Shown one piece after another: positions 7,987 through 18,246 of a DNA stretch of 60,305 nucleotides. A model generated the notes under the pieces. That model saw only the letters and a program-made list of their open reading frames with translations, did not search any database and was not told the origin of the DNA. A program made the translations under genes and the position numbers. Source of the DNA: Bacillota bacterium (GTDB taxonomy: Bacteria; Bacillota; Desulfotomaculia; Desulfotomaculales; Ammonificaceae). The DNA lies in NCBI GenBank assembly GCA_040755295.1, contig JBFMBK010000015.1:1-60305 (forward strand). The letters are read 5' to 3'. Each line of letters starts with the position of its first letter. Position 1 is the stretch's first letter.

Positions 7987-10461
7987 TTATTTTACCACGA
8001 TGTTTACCAGTTTGCCCGGAACGGTTATAACCTTTACCATATCTTTATCCCTAAGCATTTCCTGAATACGGGGTTCGCGAAGGGCTTCTTCCCTCATCTC
8101 CTCCGACCCGGCTTCCGCCGGCACTATGATTCGGCTGCGCACCTTCCCGTTTATCTGAACCACAACGGTAACCTTGTCCTGAACAAGGTGCGCAGGGGCA
8201 TACTCCGGCCAGGATTGCCGGTGAACGCTGTCTGTGTTTCCAAGACGTTCCCACAACTCCTCGCAGATGTAAGGAGCAAAAGGTGCAAGAAGGATAGGAA
8301 GTGTTTGACACGCTTCCCGCAAGGCCCCGGCATCCCGGTCGCTCGCGGGAACGCAATCATAAAAACGATAAATCCCGTTGACCAGTTCCATAATGGCGCT
8401 GACGGCGGTGTTTAAGCTAAACCGCTCAATGTCCTCGGTGACCCTCTTAATCGTGATGTGGGTAAGCCGCCGGAGTTCCCGGTTGACCCCGATGAGCTTA
8501 TCCTTTGGAGCGACCGCCCCTTTTATCTCCGGCAACACAGAATCGACCAACCGCCAGACGCGGTTTAAAAACCGGGCGCAGCCCTCCACTCCCTGGTCAC
8601 TCCACTCAAGGTCGCGTTCCGGCGGCGCGGCGAACAGAATGAAAAGTCGGGTTGTATCCACCCCGTATTTTGTCATAATATCCTCGGGGCTAACGATGTT
8701 TCCTTTGGATTTGGACATCTTGGCCCCGTCTTTGAGGACCATCCCCTGGGTCAAAAGGTTGGTGAAAGGCTCCGTGCAGTCAACCAGGCCGGCGTCATTA
8801 AAAAACTTTGTAAAGAAGCGGGAATAGAGCAGGTGGAGAATGGCGTGTTCGACGCCACCGATGTATTGGTCCACCGGGAGCCAGCGGTTAACCTTGTCTT
8901 TGTCCCACGGCGCGCTTTCCTCCCGGGCGCTCGCGTAACGAAAATAATACCACGACGAACAAATGAACGTGTCCATGGTATCGGTCTCCCGCTCGGCGGG
9001 AGCACCGCAACGCGGACAGGAGGTATTAACGAATTCCGGGCAGCTTTTTAAGGGTGACTCGCCGGTGGGCTTAAAAGCCACTTCATACGGCAACAGCACC
9101 GGCAGGTTTTCCTCCGGAACCGGCACGGCGCCGCACCGCCCGCAGTAAACCACCGGGATGGGCGCCCCCCAGTAACGCTGCCGGGATATCAACCAGTCCC
9201 TCAGACGGTAGTTCAACCGCCCCTTCCCCAAACCCTTTTCCTCCAGGTAGGCGGTGATTTCTCTGATCGCCGCACGGTTGCCCATCCCTACAAAGTGACC
9301 GGAATTGACAAGGATACCCTCGTCAACGTACGCCTCCGTCATCGTCTCCGGGGAAAGCTCCCTGTCCCCGGGCTGAATGACCACCCTTACCGGAAGCCCG
9401 TACTTCTTAACGAATTCAAAGTCCCTCTGGTCATGCGCCGGTACGCCCATTACGGCCCCGGTGCCGTATTCCATAAGAACGTAATTGGCGATGAATACCG
9501 GAACCCTTTCCCGGGTCAACGGATTCTCGCAATAAGCGCCGATAAAAAGGCCGTTTTTCTCGCCTTCGCCGGCTGTACGCATCAGCTCGCTCAGGTTTTT
9601 CGCCTGGGTTACGAACCCCTCAACCGCAGTCTTTTTATCCGGCGTCGTCAGTTTTTCGACCAGGGGGTGCTCCGGTGCAAGGGCCATGTAAGTAACTCCG
9701 TAAAGCGTGTCCGGACGGGTCGTGTAAACGATTATATTTTCTCCCGTTCCCGGGACCGGGAAAGAGGCTTCCGCACCTTGGCTTCTGCCGATCCAGTTTT
9801 CCTGCATCACCTTGACCTTATCAGGCCATCCTGGCAGTTTTTCGAGGTCATCGAGCAGGCGCTCGGCGTATGCGGTAATCCTTAAGAACCACTGCGCCAG
9901 TTCGCGCCGCTCCACCGGCGTCTTGCAGCGCTCGCAGCCACCGCCCACCACCTGTTCGTTGGCCAGCACCGTCGCGCACGAAGGGCACCAGTTTACCGGC
10001 GCTTTTTTCTTATAGGCCAATCCCCGGTGAAGGAATTGAAGGAACAGCCACTGCGTCCAGCGGTAGTAATCCGGGTGGCAGGTGGCAAATTCCCGTCGCC
10101 AGTCATAGCTGACCCCGAGTTTTTTAAGCTGCTGCCGCATGGTTGCGATATTGTCCCATGTCCAGTCACGCGGGTGAACACCGTGCTTTATAGCCGCGTT
10201 CTCCGCCGGCAGCCCGAAGGCGTCCCATCCCATCGGATGCAGCACATCGTTGCCCTGCATTGTTTTAAACCTGGCCACAACGTCACCGATGGCGTAGTTC
10301 CGGACGTGCCCCATGTGCAGCTTCCCCGAAGGGTACGGGAACATTTCCAGACAGTAATATTTCGGCCTGTCGCTGAAATCTTCTATGTTGTACAATCCTG
10401 TTCTATCCCAGCGCTCACGCCATTTCTTCTCTACGGTGCGAAAAGGATACCTTTCTTCCAC
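7987..10461 (-). CDS. leuS: Leucyl-tRNA synthetase
   Basis: An 824-residue class I synthetase of normal bacterial length. It charges tRNA-Leu in the cytoplasm. The HIGH-type motif is [11 protein letters not shown] (about residues 42-52), the CP1 editing domain follows, with TTRPDTLYG, and the KMSKS loop is present as KMSKSKGN. The C-terminal anticodon-binding and extension domains are complete (KVRSRI, ending NIVVK). The GTG start follows GGGAGGAG. The upstream leader is a family A repeat fragment; I looked for a T-box and saw none. Confidence 0.98.
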   Translation of the reverse strand: MEERYPFRTVEKKWRERWDRTGLYNIEDFSDRPKYYCLEMFPYPSGKLHMGHVRNYAIGDVVARFKTMQGNDVLHPMGWDAFGLPAENAAIKHGVHPRDWTWDNIATMRQQLKKLGVSYDWRREFATCHPDYYRWTQWLFLQFLHRGLAYKKKAPVNWCPSCATVLANEQVVGGGCERCKTPVERRELAQWFLRITAYAERLLDDLEKLPGWPDKVKVMQENWIGRSQGAEASFPVPGTGENIIVYTTRPDTLYGVTYMALAPEHPLVEKLTTPDKKTAVEGFVTQAKNLSELMRTAGEGEKNGLFIGAYCENPLTRERVPVFIANYVLMEYGTGAVMGVPAHDQRDFEFVKKYGLPVRVVIQPGDRELSPETMTEAYVDEGILVNSGHFVGMGNRAAIREITAYLEEKGLGKGRLNYRLRDWLISRQRYWGAPIPVVYCGRCGAVPVPEENLPVLLPYEVAFKPTGESPLKSCPEFVNTSCPRCGAPAERETDTMDTFICSSWYYFRYASAREESAPWDKDKVNRWLPVDQYIGGVEHAILHLLYSRFFTKFFNDAGLVDCTEPFTNLLTQGMVLKDGAKMSKSKGNIVSPEDIMTKYGVDTTRLFILFAAPPERDLEWSDQGVEGCARFLNRVWRLVDSVLPEIKGAVAPKDKLIGVNRELRRLTHITIKRVTEDIERFSLNTAVSAIMELVNGIYRFYDCVPASDRDAGALREACQTLPILLAPFAPYICEELWERLGNTDSVHRQSWPEYAPAHLVQDKVTVVVQINGKVRSRIIVPAEAGSEEMREEALREPRIQEMLRDKDMVKVITVPGKLVNIVVK

Positions 10462-10477
10462 CAGTCTCCTCCCTCTA

Positions 10478-10620
10478 AAATAAGCGTTCTTCCGTAGGGC
10501 GCGGCGATGAGTTCCTAGTCGCGTTTCTTTATGTTATACTACTGCAGCTAAGCAACACGCTTACGGGTCTACATTTTCATCCTTCGTGGCGCCGCGCTGA
10601 ATGCGTCATAAGGGACTCCT
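10478..10620 (-). repeat. Family A repeat upstream of leuS
   Basis: A shortened copy. It keeps the outer module (GTAAGCGTGTTGCTTAGC and a GGCGCCACGAAGG end) and the gene-proximal end (GAAGAACGCTTATTTTAG) that runs straight into the leuS SD, but lacks the central hairpin and the GCAATGCGTTGC core. On its far side (10625-10735) is a degenerate array of GACTTCTGACTTC type. Confidence 0.7.
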
Positions 10621-10732
10621 AAAAAAGACGTCAGACGCAGGAGGTCGGATGTCGGAGCCATCAGGAATCCGCCGCACGAATCCCACTTTCTTTCAACTCG
10701 TGACTTCTGACTTCCGGCTTCTGACTTCTGAC

Positions 10733-10768
10733 TTGAAAAATAAGAGCCTCTCTGAGACAAGAGGCTTT
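10733..10768 (-). terminator. Terminator after tRNA-Ala
   Basis: An AGCCTCT/AGAGGCT stem 15 bp beyond the tRNA CCA end, followed on the minus strand by TTATTTTT. It ends the tRNA transcript. Confidence 0.75.
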
Positions 10769-10780
10769 GGGCAAAACCTT

Positions 10781-10855
10781 TGGTGGAGCTGGCGGGAATT
10801 GAACCCGCGACCTTTTCCATGCCAAGGAAACGCGCTCCCACTGCGCTACAGCCCC
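10781..10855 (-). tRNA. tRNA-Ala (GGC)
   Basis: A 75-nt cloverleaf with encoded CCA. The acceptor stem is GGGGCTG with CAGCTCC (one G-U pair), and the anticodon stem TTTCC/GGAAA encloses the loop TTGGCAT with anticodon GGC, reading the Ala codon GCC. The T arm contains GGGTTCAATTCCC. A terminator follows directly. Confidence 0.95.
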
Positions 10856-10886
10856 ACGCAAAACAATTATAAGTGACAAACCCCTC

Positions 10887-11252
10887 TCAGGTCAAGCCGT
10901 TGACTACCGGTCTCAACACCGGCGCATCGTGCCACAGACGTTCGAGACCGTAGAACTCGCGCTCCTCCTCTAGAAAGATGTGTACCACAATATCCCCGTA
11001 ATCCAACAACACCCAGTGGCCGTCGCGGAACCCTTCCCGGCGAAGAACCGGTACGTTCTGCTCCGTAAGCTTTTCCTGGATGTGCTCGGCAATTGCCTTG
11101 ACCTGAACCGTCGACCTGCCGCTCAACAAGACAAAATAATCTGAGATTGGTGTTAGGTTCCCAACATGTAAAATAAGGACATCGAACGCTTTCTTTTCCC
11201 CTGCGGCCCGGACGATCAGGTCAAGCAAACCCTGGGGACCTACGTCCAACAT
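10887..11252 (-). CDS. rsfS: Ribosomal silencing factor RsfS (Iojap family)
   Basis: About 121 residues from the ATG at 11252, chosen because AGAGGGGG lies 4-6 bases upstream; an earlier ATG at 11273 has no SD. It carries the family core IDVLILHVGNLTPISDYFVL-like block, DYFVLLSGRS, QVKAIAEHIQEKL, and GHWVLLDYGDIVVHIF. RsfS binds L14 and blocks 50S/30S joining when nutrients are short. It follows nadD and an RNA-binding protein gene, the usual nadD-rsfS neighbourhood, here with the RRM gene inserted. Confidence 0.95.
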   Translation of the reverse strand: MLDVGPQGLLDLIVRAAGEKKAFDVLILHVGNLTPISDYFVLLSGRSTVQVKAIAEHIQEKLTEQNVPVLRREGFRDGHWVLLDYGDIVVHIFLEEEREFYGLERLWHDAPVLRPVVNGLT

Positions 11253-11287
11253 CATTCCCCCTCTGAAAACCACTATCCAAAATAAGC

Positions 11288-11551
11288 TTACCGCCTGACG
11301 TCGTTCTGCCGCTCCCGGGCCTCGTTAACAACAATAACCCGGCCGCCGAACTCCGTGCCGTTGAGAGCGTTGATCATTGCGTCCGCGTCCTCATCGCGCA
11401 CTTCGACAAAGCCGAAACCACGGGAACGCCCGGTTTGCCGGTCGGAAATAATCCGGCTGGATAGCACCTCGCCGTAAGACGCAAAGGCCTCTTGGAGATC
11501 CTCGGCCTTGGTCGACCACGGAAGGTTGCCCACGTAAAGGGTCCGCGCCAC
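11288..11551 (-). CDS. RRM-domain RNA-binding protein
   Basis: An 87-residue single RNA recognition motif with both signatures intact: RNP2 LYVGNLPW (residues 5-12) and RNP1 RGFGFVEV (about 44-51), followed by a short basic tail (NEARERQNDVRR). Start is GTG with AGAGGTG upstream. Such small RRM proteins occur in many bacteria and bind single-stranded RNA, often in cold or stress responses. It sits between nadD and rsfS and is probably cotranscribed with rsfS. Confidence 0.93.
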   Translation of the reverse strand: MARTLYVGNLPWSTKAEDLQEAFASYGEVLSSRIISDRQTGRSRGFGFVEVRDEDADAMINALNGTEFGGRVIVVNEARERQNDVRR

Positions 11552-11756
11552 TTAATTCACCTCTTTCCCTTTTGAAAATTATTATTAGCAGCGGGAAACA
11601 CCCCGATGCACCTCTGGGATGTCCGGACTCACCGGCCATCCCTAAAAGGTCGCCTTATTGCACATATGGATTGGGGGTGGTTGGGGGAATAATCGCAACC
11701 AGTATTCGTCAGAATGCGCTTTCCCGTTTCCATTACCCGATGCTCGTAATTCAAAT

Positions 11757-12365
11757 TCATGCTTTTACCGTTCGGTATAACCCGTGTCGTATGATATAAT
11801 CCTCCACCGTCTCGGGAAGGAGGTACTTAACCGGCTTCCCAAAATACACCCGCTCCCGGATTTCCGTTGATGAAACGGCAACCGCGGGGACTTCGACCAG
11901 ATGAACCCTGCACCGGATTGACTCCGGTAACCGCGCCAGGCGCTCCTGAACCTCTCGGGTGCACCCCGGCCGGATGGCGGATGTTAACCTGCAGAGCCCC
12001 AGCAATTCTTCAAACCTGTGCCATGAAGCTATCTCGGCCACCGCATCCGTTCCGGTTAAAAAATAGATCTCCGCTCCAGGATAAAGGCGGCCGTATTCCT
12101 TAACCGTGTCCACCGTAAAGGAAGGACCAGGACGGTCGACCTCGATGTCGGACACCTCAAAAAACGGGTTGGAGGCCACCGCCTGACGGACCATCGCCAT
12201 CCGGTGAACCGCCGGCGAAACCTGATGGCCTGCTTTGTGGGGTGGACGTCCTGCCGGAACAAAGACAACCTTCGCGAGTTCCAACTCGTGCCGGACCGCT
12301 TCTGCAGCCGCCAGGTGACCATAATGAATAGGGTCAAACGTACCGCCCATCAAACCTAGTCGCAT
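11757..12365 (-). CDS. nadD: Nicotinate-nucleotide adenylyltransferase
   Basis: A 202-residue NadD that transfers AMP from ATP to nicotinate mononucleotide in NAD synthesis. The N-terminal GGTFDPIHYGHL motif carries the catalytic HxGH, and the C-terminal SSTEIRER is the family's ISSTxIR. PAGRPPHK is the usual substrate loop. Length is normal. The SD is weak. The 200-bp gap downstream (11552-11756) shows no gene or clear signal. Confidence 0.96.
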   Translation of the reverse strand: MRLGLMGGTFDPIHYGHLAAAEAVRHELELAKVVFVPAGRPPHKAGHQVSPAVHRMAMVRQAVASNPFFEVSDIEVDRPGPSFTVDTVKEYGRLYPGAEIYFLTGTDAVAEIASWHRFEELLGLCRLTSAIRPGCTREVQERLARLPESIRCRVHLVEVPAVAVSSTEIRERVYFGKPVKYLLPETVEDYIIRHGLYRTVKA

Positions 12366-12574
12366 TTTTTGGTACCTATTTTATTTGGTCTAAATTATAA
12401 CCGCTTTGTCAAAAACAATCAACAAAAACCCGGTTTTTTACCGAAAATTAGAACTTTTTCAACCTACGCTTTTCTTTCCCGGACGCCGGAATTCCCATAT
12501 TGCATCGCCGGACGCCTGTCAGGTAAAGCATGCTCCTATCATTATACGGCGGGTTCTATCGTAATGGTTACTCC

Positions 12575-12830
12575 TCTGAAAATAGTGCTTCCTTCGGTGG
12601 GCACTGTGATAAGCAACACATTGCTGTGTCCGCCGGGGGAGTCGAATCCTCACGTACGCACCTAGTACGCTCCGGTTTGTCTCCGCCCGCCTTCCTTGCA
12701 CTGCATCACTTCTCGCCGCGTTCCGCCTTTGTTACGTTTACTGCTTCTAAGTAACCAGATTAAGGGTCTTCATTTTCATTATTCCGTTGGTGCAGGCTAA
12801 AGTCCCGCATGTGGGAACTGAGGACTTAAT
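12575..12830 (-). repeat. Family A repeat, nearly full copy
   Basis: All modules are present in minus orientation: outer end, GAACGCGGCGAGAAGTGATG, the variable hairpin GCGTACTAGGTGCGTACG, the GCAATGTGTTGCTTATC core and the end GAAGCACTATTTTCAGAGG. No gene follows directly here. It lies in the 545-bp gap between nadD and the HIT gene; an array of CGACTCGTGACTCGTGA type follows at about 12835-12870. Confidence 0.8.
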
Positions 12831-12911
12831 TTATGATTCGTGCTTCCCGACTCGTGACTCGTGAATTTCTATTAGTTCTCCTCCGTGTGCTCTGTGTCTC
12901 TGTGGTTAATC

Positions 12912-13400
12912 CTACCCACCAGCTTCCAGCGCTTCCTTTAATTTTGCGTAAGTCCGGTCAAGGCTCTCGGAAACCACCTTGACGTCGCCGATCACCGGCA
13001 TAAAGCTTGTATCCCCGTCCCACCTGGGCACGATATGAATATGGAAATGCCCGGGGTAACCCGCCCCGGCAACACGCCCGAGATTAATGCCGATGTTGAA
13101 GCCGTGCGGTCCCATCACCCGCCGCATCAGGTCGACCATCTCCTGAGTAAGCTGGAAGAGGGCGAGTGACTCTTCCGGCGTAAGCTCGGTGATGTCCGAA
13201 GCGTGCCGGTTCGGCGATACCATAAGGTGCCCGCTGTTGTAAGGGAAGATGTTAAGCAGCACAAAACACAGCTCCCGCCGTACCAGCAGATGATTTTCCG
13301 CGTCCCGGTCGTCCTTAAGTTTATCGCAAAAAATGCATTCCCCTTCGCGCTTGTCCTTTGTTATGTAAACCGCCCGCCAGGGCGCCCATAGTGTTTCCAT
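12912..13400 (-). CDS. HIT-family nucleotide hydrolase/transferase
   Basis: 162 residues from METLWAPWRA, with GGGGG 6 bases upstream; a longer open frame (to 13664) only reads through repeat sequence. It has the catalytic histidine triad HFHIHIVPRW (about residues 118-127), an N-terminal zinc-type CIFC pair (22-25) and PNRHASD. This matches the bacterial ApaT/FHIT-like branch acting on dinucleoside polyphosphates or nucleotidylated substrates. The exact substrate is not predictable. A family A repeat lies directly upstream. Confidence 0.9.
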   Translation of the reverse strand: METLWAPWRAVYITKDKREGECIFCDKLKDDRDAENHLLVRRELCFVLLNIFPYNSGHLMVSPNRHASDITELTPEESLALFQLTQEMVDLMRRVMGPHGFNIGINLGRVAGAGYPGHFHIHIVPRWDGDTSFMPVIGDVKVVSESLDRTYAKLKEALEAGG

Positions 13401-13424
13401 CACCATCCCCCATCTAACAAATAT

Positions 13425-13640
13425 TAGTGAACCCTGTAGGGCGTGGCGATAAGCGGCGCATAGCTGCGTCAAATGATCGAGCCGAATCCTCACGTACAAT
13501 CCGGTACGCTCCGGTTCGCCCCGACCATCTTCCTTGCTCTGCTTGCTTCTCGCCACGTTCCGCATTTGTAGCATTTTGCGCTTTGATGTTTTACAAATAC
13601 GCGTGCTCTGGACATTGACGGCAACCTGAAGTGTATATGG
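13425..13640 (-). repeat. Family A repeat upstream of the HIT gene
   Basis: Minus orientation. It has GAACGTGGCGAGAAGC, the variable hairpin GCGTACCGGATTGTACG, the core CTATGCGCCGCTTATCGCC (diverged from GCAATGCGTTGC but still able to pair) and a short gene-proximal end. It fills the gap between proB and the HIT gene. Confidence 0.75.
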
Positions 13641-13644
13641 TTTT

Positions 13645-14772
13645 TTACTGAACATTCGCAACAAGATTATTTCGGTGAATCACTTCGTCGTAAGGCTGCG
13701 CCCCAATAAGCTGAGCGATGCGCGAGGTCTTGGCTCCCTTAATCCGGTCGACCTCCGAGGCTGAATAGTTGACCAGCCCTCTTGCGATCTCCCGCCCCTG
13801 TGGATCGACGACGCTCACGGGGTGCCCGGCTTCAAAATCACCTTCAACCCTTACAACACCCGACGGGAGAAGGCTTTTCCCCCCTTCCGTCAGCGCCCTG
13901 GCTGCGCCGTCATCGACGTAAATACGACCCTGGACGGTTGCGCCGAACAGTATCCAGCGTTTCCGTCCCTCCATCCGTTCGGCCGGCCGGAACACCGTAC
14001 CGACGTTTTCGCCCGCAAGCACCCGTCGGATGATGTCATCCGCGGCCGCCGCCGCGACAACCATCACCGCCCCGCTTCGGCCGACCATCTGCGCCGCCTG
14101 AAACTTGGTCGCCATTCCGCCGGTACCTACCGCGGAACCGCACCCACCGGCAAGCTTTTCAATTTCCGCGGTAATCCCCGCGACCTCGGGAATCAACCGG
14201 GCATCGGGGTCCTTGCGGGGATCGCCCGTATAAAGCCCGTCCACATCCGACAGTATCAGGAGCATCTCGGCTTCTACAAGGTCCCCGACAAGCGCCGAGA
14301 GGGTATCGTTATCGCCGAACCGGATTTCGTCAACGGCCACGGTATCATTTTCGTTGATAATAGGGAAGACCCGGAGCTTTAGAAGAGTAAGGAGCGTGTT
14401 GCGGGCGTTCAGGAACCGTCGCCGGTCGGAAAAATCGTCCCGTGTAAGCAGCACCTGGCCCACCGTAATCCTGTGTTCCGCAAAAAGCTTCTCATATCTC
14501 TGAAGCAAGAGACCCTGTCCGACCGCGGCGCAGGCCTGTTTCTCGGGGATCGTCCTGGGACGCGATTTAAATCCGAGACGTCCCATTCCGGCACCGACCG
14601 CGCCTGAGGTAACCAGCAGGACCTCCCGTCCCTCGTTGTGCGCGACGGCCAGTTCTCGGACAAGCTTAGCGATCTGCCCGAGGTTCAGCTTCCCCGTTTT
14701 ATTGGTCAGGGAACTTGTGCCGACTTTGACCACAATCCGTTTAAAACGGCTGAAATCCCTAGGTTTGCCCAA
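13645..14772 (-). CDS. proB: Glutamate 5-kinase
   Basis: A 375-residue two-domain ProB. The N-terminal amino-acid-kinase domain starts RIVVKVGTSSLT and contains VTSGAVGAGMGRLG and INENDTVAVDEIRFGDND; the C-terminal PUA domain runs from about residue 275. It phosphorylates glutamate, the first step of proline synthesis. A proA gene is not adjacent. The TTG start lies behind GAAGGAGGAG. The last 10 kb of proB's upstream side is not an operon: it is headed by a family A fragment. Confidence 0.97.
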   Translation of the reverse strand: MGKPRDFSRFKRIVVKVGTSSLTNKTGKLNLGQIAKLVRELAVAHNEGREVLLVTSGAVGAGMGRLGFKSRPRTIPEKQACAAVGQGLLLQRYEKLFAEHRITVGQVLLTRDDFSDRRRFLNARNTLLTLLKLRVFPIINENDTVAVDEIRFGDNDTLSALVGDLVEAEMLLILSDVDGLYTGDPRKDPDARLIPEVAGITAEIEKLAGGCGSAVGTGGMATKFQAAQMVGRSGAVMVVAAAAADDIIRRVLAGENVGTVFRPAERMEGRKRWILFGATVQGRIYVDDGAARALTEGGKSLLPSGVVRVEGDFEAGHPVSVVDPQGREIARGLVNYSASEVDRIKGAKTSRIAQLIGAQPYDEVIHRNNLVANVQ

Positions 14773-14784
14773 GGATTACGCTCC

Positions 14785-14965
14785 TCCTTCGAAAATAGAC
14801 CAACCGCCAATCCAGCACTCAGGCTCTGAGTGCTGGACAAGAACCCATGTATCAAGAATAAAATTATATGATAACACTTAACTCGCTGGTTCCACGTAAA
14901 TTTTCATTCGACGTGGTGCCGCCTAAGGCGGCATGGACGACTCCCTTTCAAACCTGCAGGTTTAC
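14785..14965 (-). repeat. Family A fragment carrying a CCAGCACTCAG hairpin
   Basis: The proB-proximal end (GTCTATTTTCGAAGG) is followed by a perfect hairpin (14812-14822 with 14826-14836), then by the outer module with GGCGGCACCACG and GGGAGTC. The same hairpin arm sequence occurs inside the family A copy at 18.3 kb, so the element here has lost its middle but kept a hairpin. Confidence 0.65.
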
Positions 14966-15041
14966 GCTGACGCCGTTACGGGCTGCGCCGTCCGAGCGTG
15001 TTTCTTAAAGCCCGTTCACAAAAACGAGACGGCCTCCGCGC

Positions 15042-16307
15042 CTATGTTTTTTCATCCGGCCAGTACTCGAAATGGTCCTGGCCGATGCGTACCGTCTCCC
15101 CCGGTTTTATCCCGGCCGAACGAAGGTTTTCTTCCAGCCCGGTCTGGGAAAAGTACCGTTTTAGCCGGCGGACGGCCTCGGGGTTGTCGAGGTCGGTCAT
15201 TGCTACCCGACGCTCGATTTCTCTGCTTTCCACCACAAAGACCTCATCTTCCCGGCGCACGCGCAAAGGTTCTTCTACGACTACGGCCCGCGTGAGCTCC
15301 ACGGGCTCCGGCGCGGGTAACTCCCGCAGATGCGCCGCCACCCGGGACATCAGCCGGTCGAGCCCCTCCCCGGTAACGGCGGAAACCGGATATATCTCCC
15401 GGTTACGCAGAGCGGCCCGCAGCCGGTCCAAGTTGGCGCGGCCTTCCGGCAGGTCCATCTTGTTCGCCGCCACCACCTGCGGCCTCAAGGACAGTTCCGG
15501 ACTATATAGCTCAATTTCGCGGTTGATCGCCGCAACGTTTTCCACCGGGTCCCTGCCGTCGGTACCCGCGGCATCAACCACGTGCACCAGCAGCCGGGTT
15601 CGTTCGATATGCCGGAGAAACTGGTGCCCGAGTCCGGCGCCGGAATGCGCGCCCTCGATCAGGCCCGGAAGATCCGCCAGCACAAAGCTCTCCCCCTCGG
15701 CCGGTCTAACCACACCGAGATAGGGCTCCATGGTCGTAAACGGATAGTCCGCGATTTTCGGCCGCGCGGCCGATACACGCGACAAGATGGTGGACTTCCC
15801 AGCGTTCGGAAAGCCGATCAAGCCTACATCCGCAAGCAGCTTCAGCTCGAGTTCAAGCAGGCGTTCCTCGCCCGGTTCCCCCTTTTCCGCAAAACGGGGC
15901 GCCTTCTCCGTAGGGGTGGCAAAGCGGGCGTTTCCACGGCCTCCCCGCCCGCCGCGGGCAACAACGGCTTCCTGCCCGCCGCCTGTAAGGTCGACCAGCA
16001 ACTCACCTGACGACGCATCGCGGACCACGGTACCGACCGGTACGCGCAGGACGAGGTCGGCGCCGTTTTTCCCGTGCATCTGTTTCCCTTCGCCGTGCCC
16101 GCCCCGCTCGGCTCTAAGGTGCCGCTTGGAACGGAAATCTACCAGCGTTCTCAACTCCGCGGCGGCCTGGAGGATAACGTGCCCGCCGCGCCCGCCGTCG
16201 CCGCCCGACGGACCGCCGTACGGAACATACTTTTCCCGGCGAAAAGCCACACAGCCGTTTCCACCGTCGCCCGCCTTTACGGAAATTTTCAAATAATCAT
16301 AAAACAT
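15042..16307 (-). CDS. obgE: Obg-family GTPase
   Basis: A 421-residue Obg with all three domains: a glycine-rich N-terminal fold ([20 protein letters not shown] in part), the G domain with [11 protein letters not shown] (about 165-175), [16 protein letters not shown] and NKMD, and the C-terminal OCT domain (residues about 340-421). Obg is an essential GTPase in 50S assembly and, in Bacillus, in stress and sporulation signalling. The gene starts 3 bp after the end of the spo0B-like gene, as in Bacillus. Confidence 0.97.
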   Translation of the reverse strand: MFYDYLKISVKAGDGGNGCVAFRREKYVPYGGPSGGDGGRGGHVILQAAAELRTLVDFRSKRHLRAERGGHGEGKQMHGKNGADLVLRVPVGTVVRDASSGELLVDLTGGGQEAVVARGGRGGRGNARFATPTEKAPRFAEKGEPGEERLLELELKLLADVGLIGFPNAGKSTILSRVSAARPKIADYPFTTMEPYLGVVRPAEGESFVLADLPGLIEGAHSGAGLGHQFLRHIERTRLLVHVVDAAGTDGRDPVENVAAINREIELYSPELSLRPQVVAANKMDLPEGRANLDRLRAALRNREIYPVSAVTGEGLDRLMSRVAAHLRELPAPEPVELTRAVVVEEPLRVRREDEVFVVESREIERRVAMTDLDNPEAVRRLKRYFSQTGLEENLRSAGIKPGETVRIGQDHFEYWPDEKT

Positions 16308-16310
16308 ATT

Positions 16311-16835
16311 CTATCGTTCACCCGGTTGCAACACGACCGTTACCGCGTTTTCCCCGCCAAGTTCGAAGGAAGAGCCGGAATCGGCGGCAGCGTCGCCAAC
16401 CGTCTCTATTATTTCCCGCCAGTCCCAGGGTCCGGCATAGGTCAAGGCGTAGCCCCCCGGAACGTTACGGCCGGTTATCTTTAACGGCCACTCCCGCCCC
16501 GTGCCCGAGACCCGGGAAATCATTGCCGCGTGCAGTTTACGCAAAACGGCCGCATTCGGAACTCCACTCTCCACTAAAGCCTTTTCCAACTCGCAGGAGA
16601 CTTTGAGCCCCGCGGGAACCGCGTCCATCTGCAAAAGAAGAAGCGCCCAGGAGACCTCCGTCAGGCCCATCTTGGCCACCCGTCCCCGCGTCTCGAACTC
16701 TCCCGCCGCCCGCCGGACAGCATCTTTAATCTTATCCGTCCGTCCCAGGTCCACCAGACCGGATACGATCTGAAGATGGTTTAAAAAATCATGGTACTGT
16801 CCCCGTAACAACCTCAATGCCTCTTCCAGGTCCAT
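16311..16835 (-). CDS. Spo0B-like sporulation phosphotransferase
   Basis: 174 residues. The N-terminal helical hairpin carries YHDFLNHLQIVSGLVDLG (residues about 14-31), the Spo0B-type histidine box in which the first His is the phospho-acceptor. The C-terminal half is a degenerate ATPase-like fold without the N/G boxes of real kinases. Spo0B shuttles phosphate from Spo0F to Spo0A. The location just before obg is the conserved Bacillus order, which supports the call. Sequence similarity outside the H-box is low in this family, so the exact partner is inferred. Confidence 0.85.
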   Translation of the reverse strand: MDLEEALRLLRGQYHDFLNHLQIVSGLVDLGRTDKIKDAVRRAAGEFETRGRVAKMGLTEVSWALLLLQMDAVPAGLKVSCELEKALVESGVPNAAVLRKLHAAMISRVSGTGREWPLKITGRNVPGGYALTYAGPWDWREIIETVGDAAADSGSSFELGGENAVTVVLQPGER

Positions 16836-17001
16836 TTCTTCCCCCGTGTTTTTAACCTTATAATTCCGCCGTCTGATTCCAACTCGACTGCGGCTCTCTT
16901 TAAATATCCGGAACTTCCTCTAATTGTACCATAAACCCAGCCCGGATGCGGATTCGACGGTGCGCGCCACGCAAAACCACGTACAGCCGCTATTGAAGCT
17001 C

Positions 17002-18222
17002 TTATGCCCGGCGCGACAGGAAATGCGGCATCAGCCGCCAGCCGTCGAAAATCTCCCCCCCGGAATTCCTGGCTGTTTCCTCCGTGAAGACTGTCCCCTC
17101 GACGGCCCCCGGCGCCGCGCTGTCGCCCGCGATAACGAAAGGAACCGGTTCCGCGGTATGGGTTCGCAGCGCCAAGGGCGTTGGATGGTCGGGTAAGACC
17201 ATAAGCCGCCAGTCGGGGGAGACGTCCTTCAACCCGCTCAGGATCTCACCCAATACCTTGGCGTCTACGTCTTCAATAGCCCGGACCTTCGCCTCGATGT
17301 CCCCTTGGTGTCCGGCCTCATCGGCGGCCTCGACGTGCACGAAAACAAAGTCCCGGCCTCCCGCCAGCTCTTCGAGCGCCACCCGGGCCTTACCCCTGTA
17401 ATTCGTGTGGATGTTGCCCGTCGCCCCCGGGACCACCGGAACCCGCATCCCTGCAAGCGCGCCGATCCCACGGATCAGGTCCACCGCCGCGATAACGCTC
17501 CCCTTAATCCCGAAAAGATCTTCGAACGCCGTAAGCTGCGGCCTTCGGCCCTGACCCCAGAACCAGACGGCGTTTGCCGGCCGCTTGCCGCCGTCGATAA
17601 GCCGGAGGTTTACGCGCTCGTCCGTAAGGAAGGCCGCGCTGGTCTCGATAAGACCGCGCAGCACCTCGCTTCCCTTGCCCTGGGGCAGGTAATCCTCCAC
17701 CGTCCTGTCCGTGATGTCGTGCGGCGGGGTGAGAACCGTGTCCGCAGGACCTCCCCGCCATACCATAAGGTGGCGGTAGCTTATCCCGGGGTAAAACGAG
17801 ATTTCCCCGCTCCCCAGACGCATCTGCACCGCGGCGATCAATTCCCGCGCATCATCGGAGGATATTTCGTCGGCGCTGTAATCAAGCATCACCCGCGACC
17901 CAAGTGCCCCTCCCGGTGAAAGCGTTACCAGGTTGCACCTGAAGGCCACGTCTTCGAGCCCGAGTTCAACGCCCATGCTCGCCGCTTCGAAGGGTGCCCG
18001 GCCGGTGTAACACTCACGGGGGTCATAACCCAGAACCGACAGGTTGGCCACGTCGCTTCCCGGAGGCAGTCCTTCCGGAACCGTCCGCGCCATACCCAAC
18101 CCGCCGCGCGACGCAAGGAGATCCATATTCGGTGTAAGAGCGTAGGCGAGAGGGGTTTTACCTCTCAGTTCGGCACATGGATAATCGGCCATCCCATCGA
18201 TCAGTACGACGACGTATTTCAC
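17002..18222 (-). CDS. apgM: Cofactor-independent phosphoglycerate mutase, archaeal type
   Basis: A 406-residue member of the alkaline-phosphatase superfamily. It starts YVVVLIDGMADYP, carrying the first metal-binding Asp, continues with PPGSDVANLSVLGYDP where Ser is the expected phospho-acceptor, and ends with the metal-binding VHVEAADEAGHQGD and LPDHPTP blocks. It interconverts 3- and 2-phosphoglycerate in glycolysis and gluconeogenesis. This form is about 400 residues, shorter than GpmI, and is common in anaerobes and archaea. No operon partner is evident. Confidence 0.95.
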   Translation of the reverse strand: MKYVVVLIDGMADYPCAELRGKTPLAYALTPNMDLLASRGGLGMARTVPEGLPPGSDVANLSVLGYDPRECYTGRAPFEAASMGVELGLEDVAFRCNLVTLSPGGALGSRVMLDYSADEISSDDARELIAAVQMRLGSGEISFYPGISYRHLMVWRGGPADTVLTPPHDITDRTVEDYLPQGKGSEVLRGLIETSAAFLTDERVNLRLIDGGKRPANAVWFWGQGRRPQLTAFEDLFGIKGSVIAAVDLIRGIGALAGMRVPVVPGATGNIHTNYRGKARVALEELAGGRDFVFVHVEAADEAGHQGDIEAKVRAIEDVDAKVLGEILSGLKDVSPDWRLMVLPDHPTPLALRTHTAEPVPFVIAGDSAAPGAVEGTVFTEETARNSGGEIFDGWRLMPHFLSRRA

Positions 18223-18246
18223 ATTAACCCCCGGAAATTGTTTATG

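Noticed and set aside
7593-10700. T-box leader for leuS
   Set aside because: The upstream DNA is a family A fragment; I saw no T-box sequence or terminator/antiterminator pair.
12366-13640. Short proteins with a shared ending such as SPRSAFV
   Set aside because: They are translations of family A copies in different frames, without start sites, and vary with each copy.
13401-13664. N-terminal extension of the HIT protein
   Set aside because: The extra 88 codons read through a family A repeat and a good SD lies right before the shorter start.
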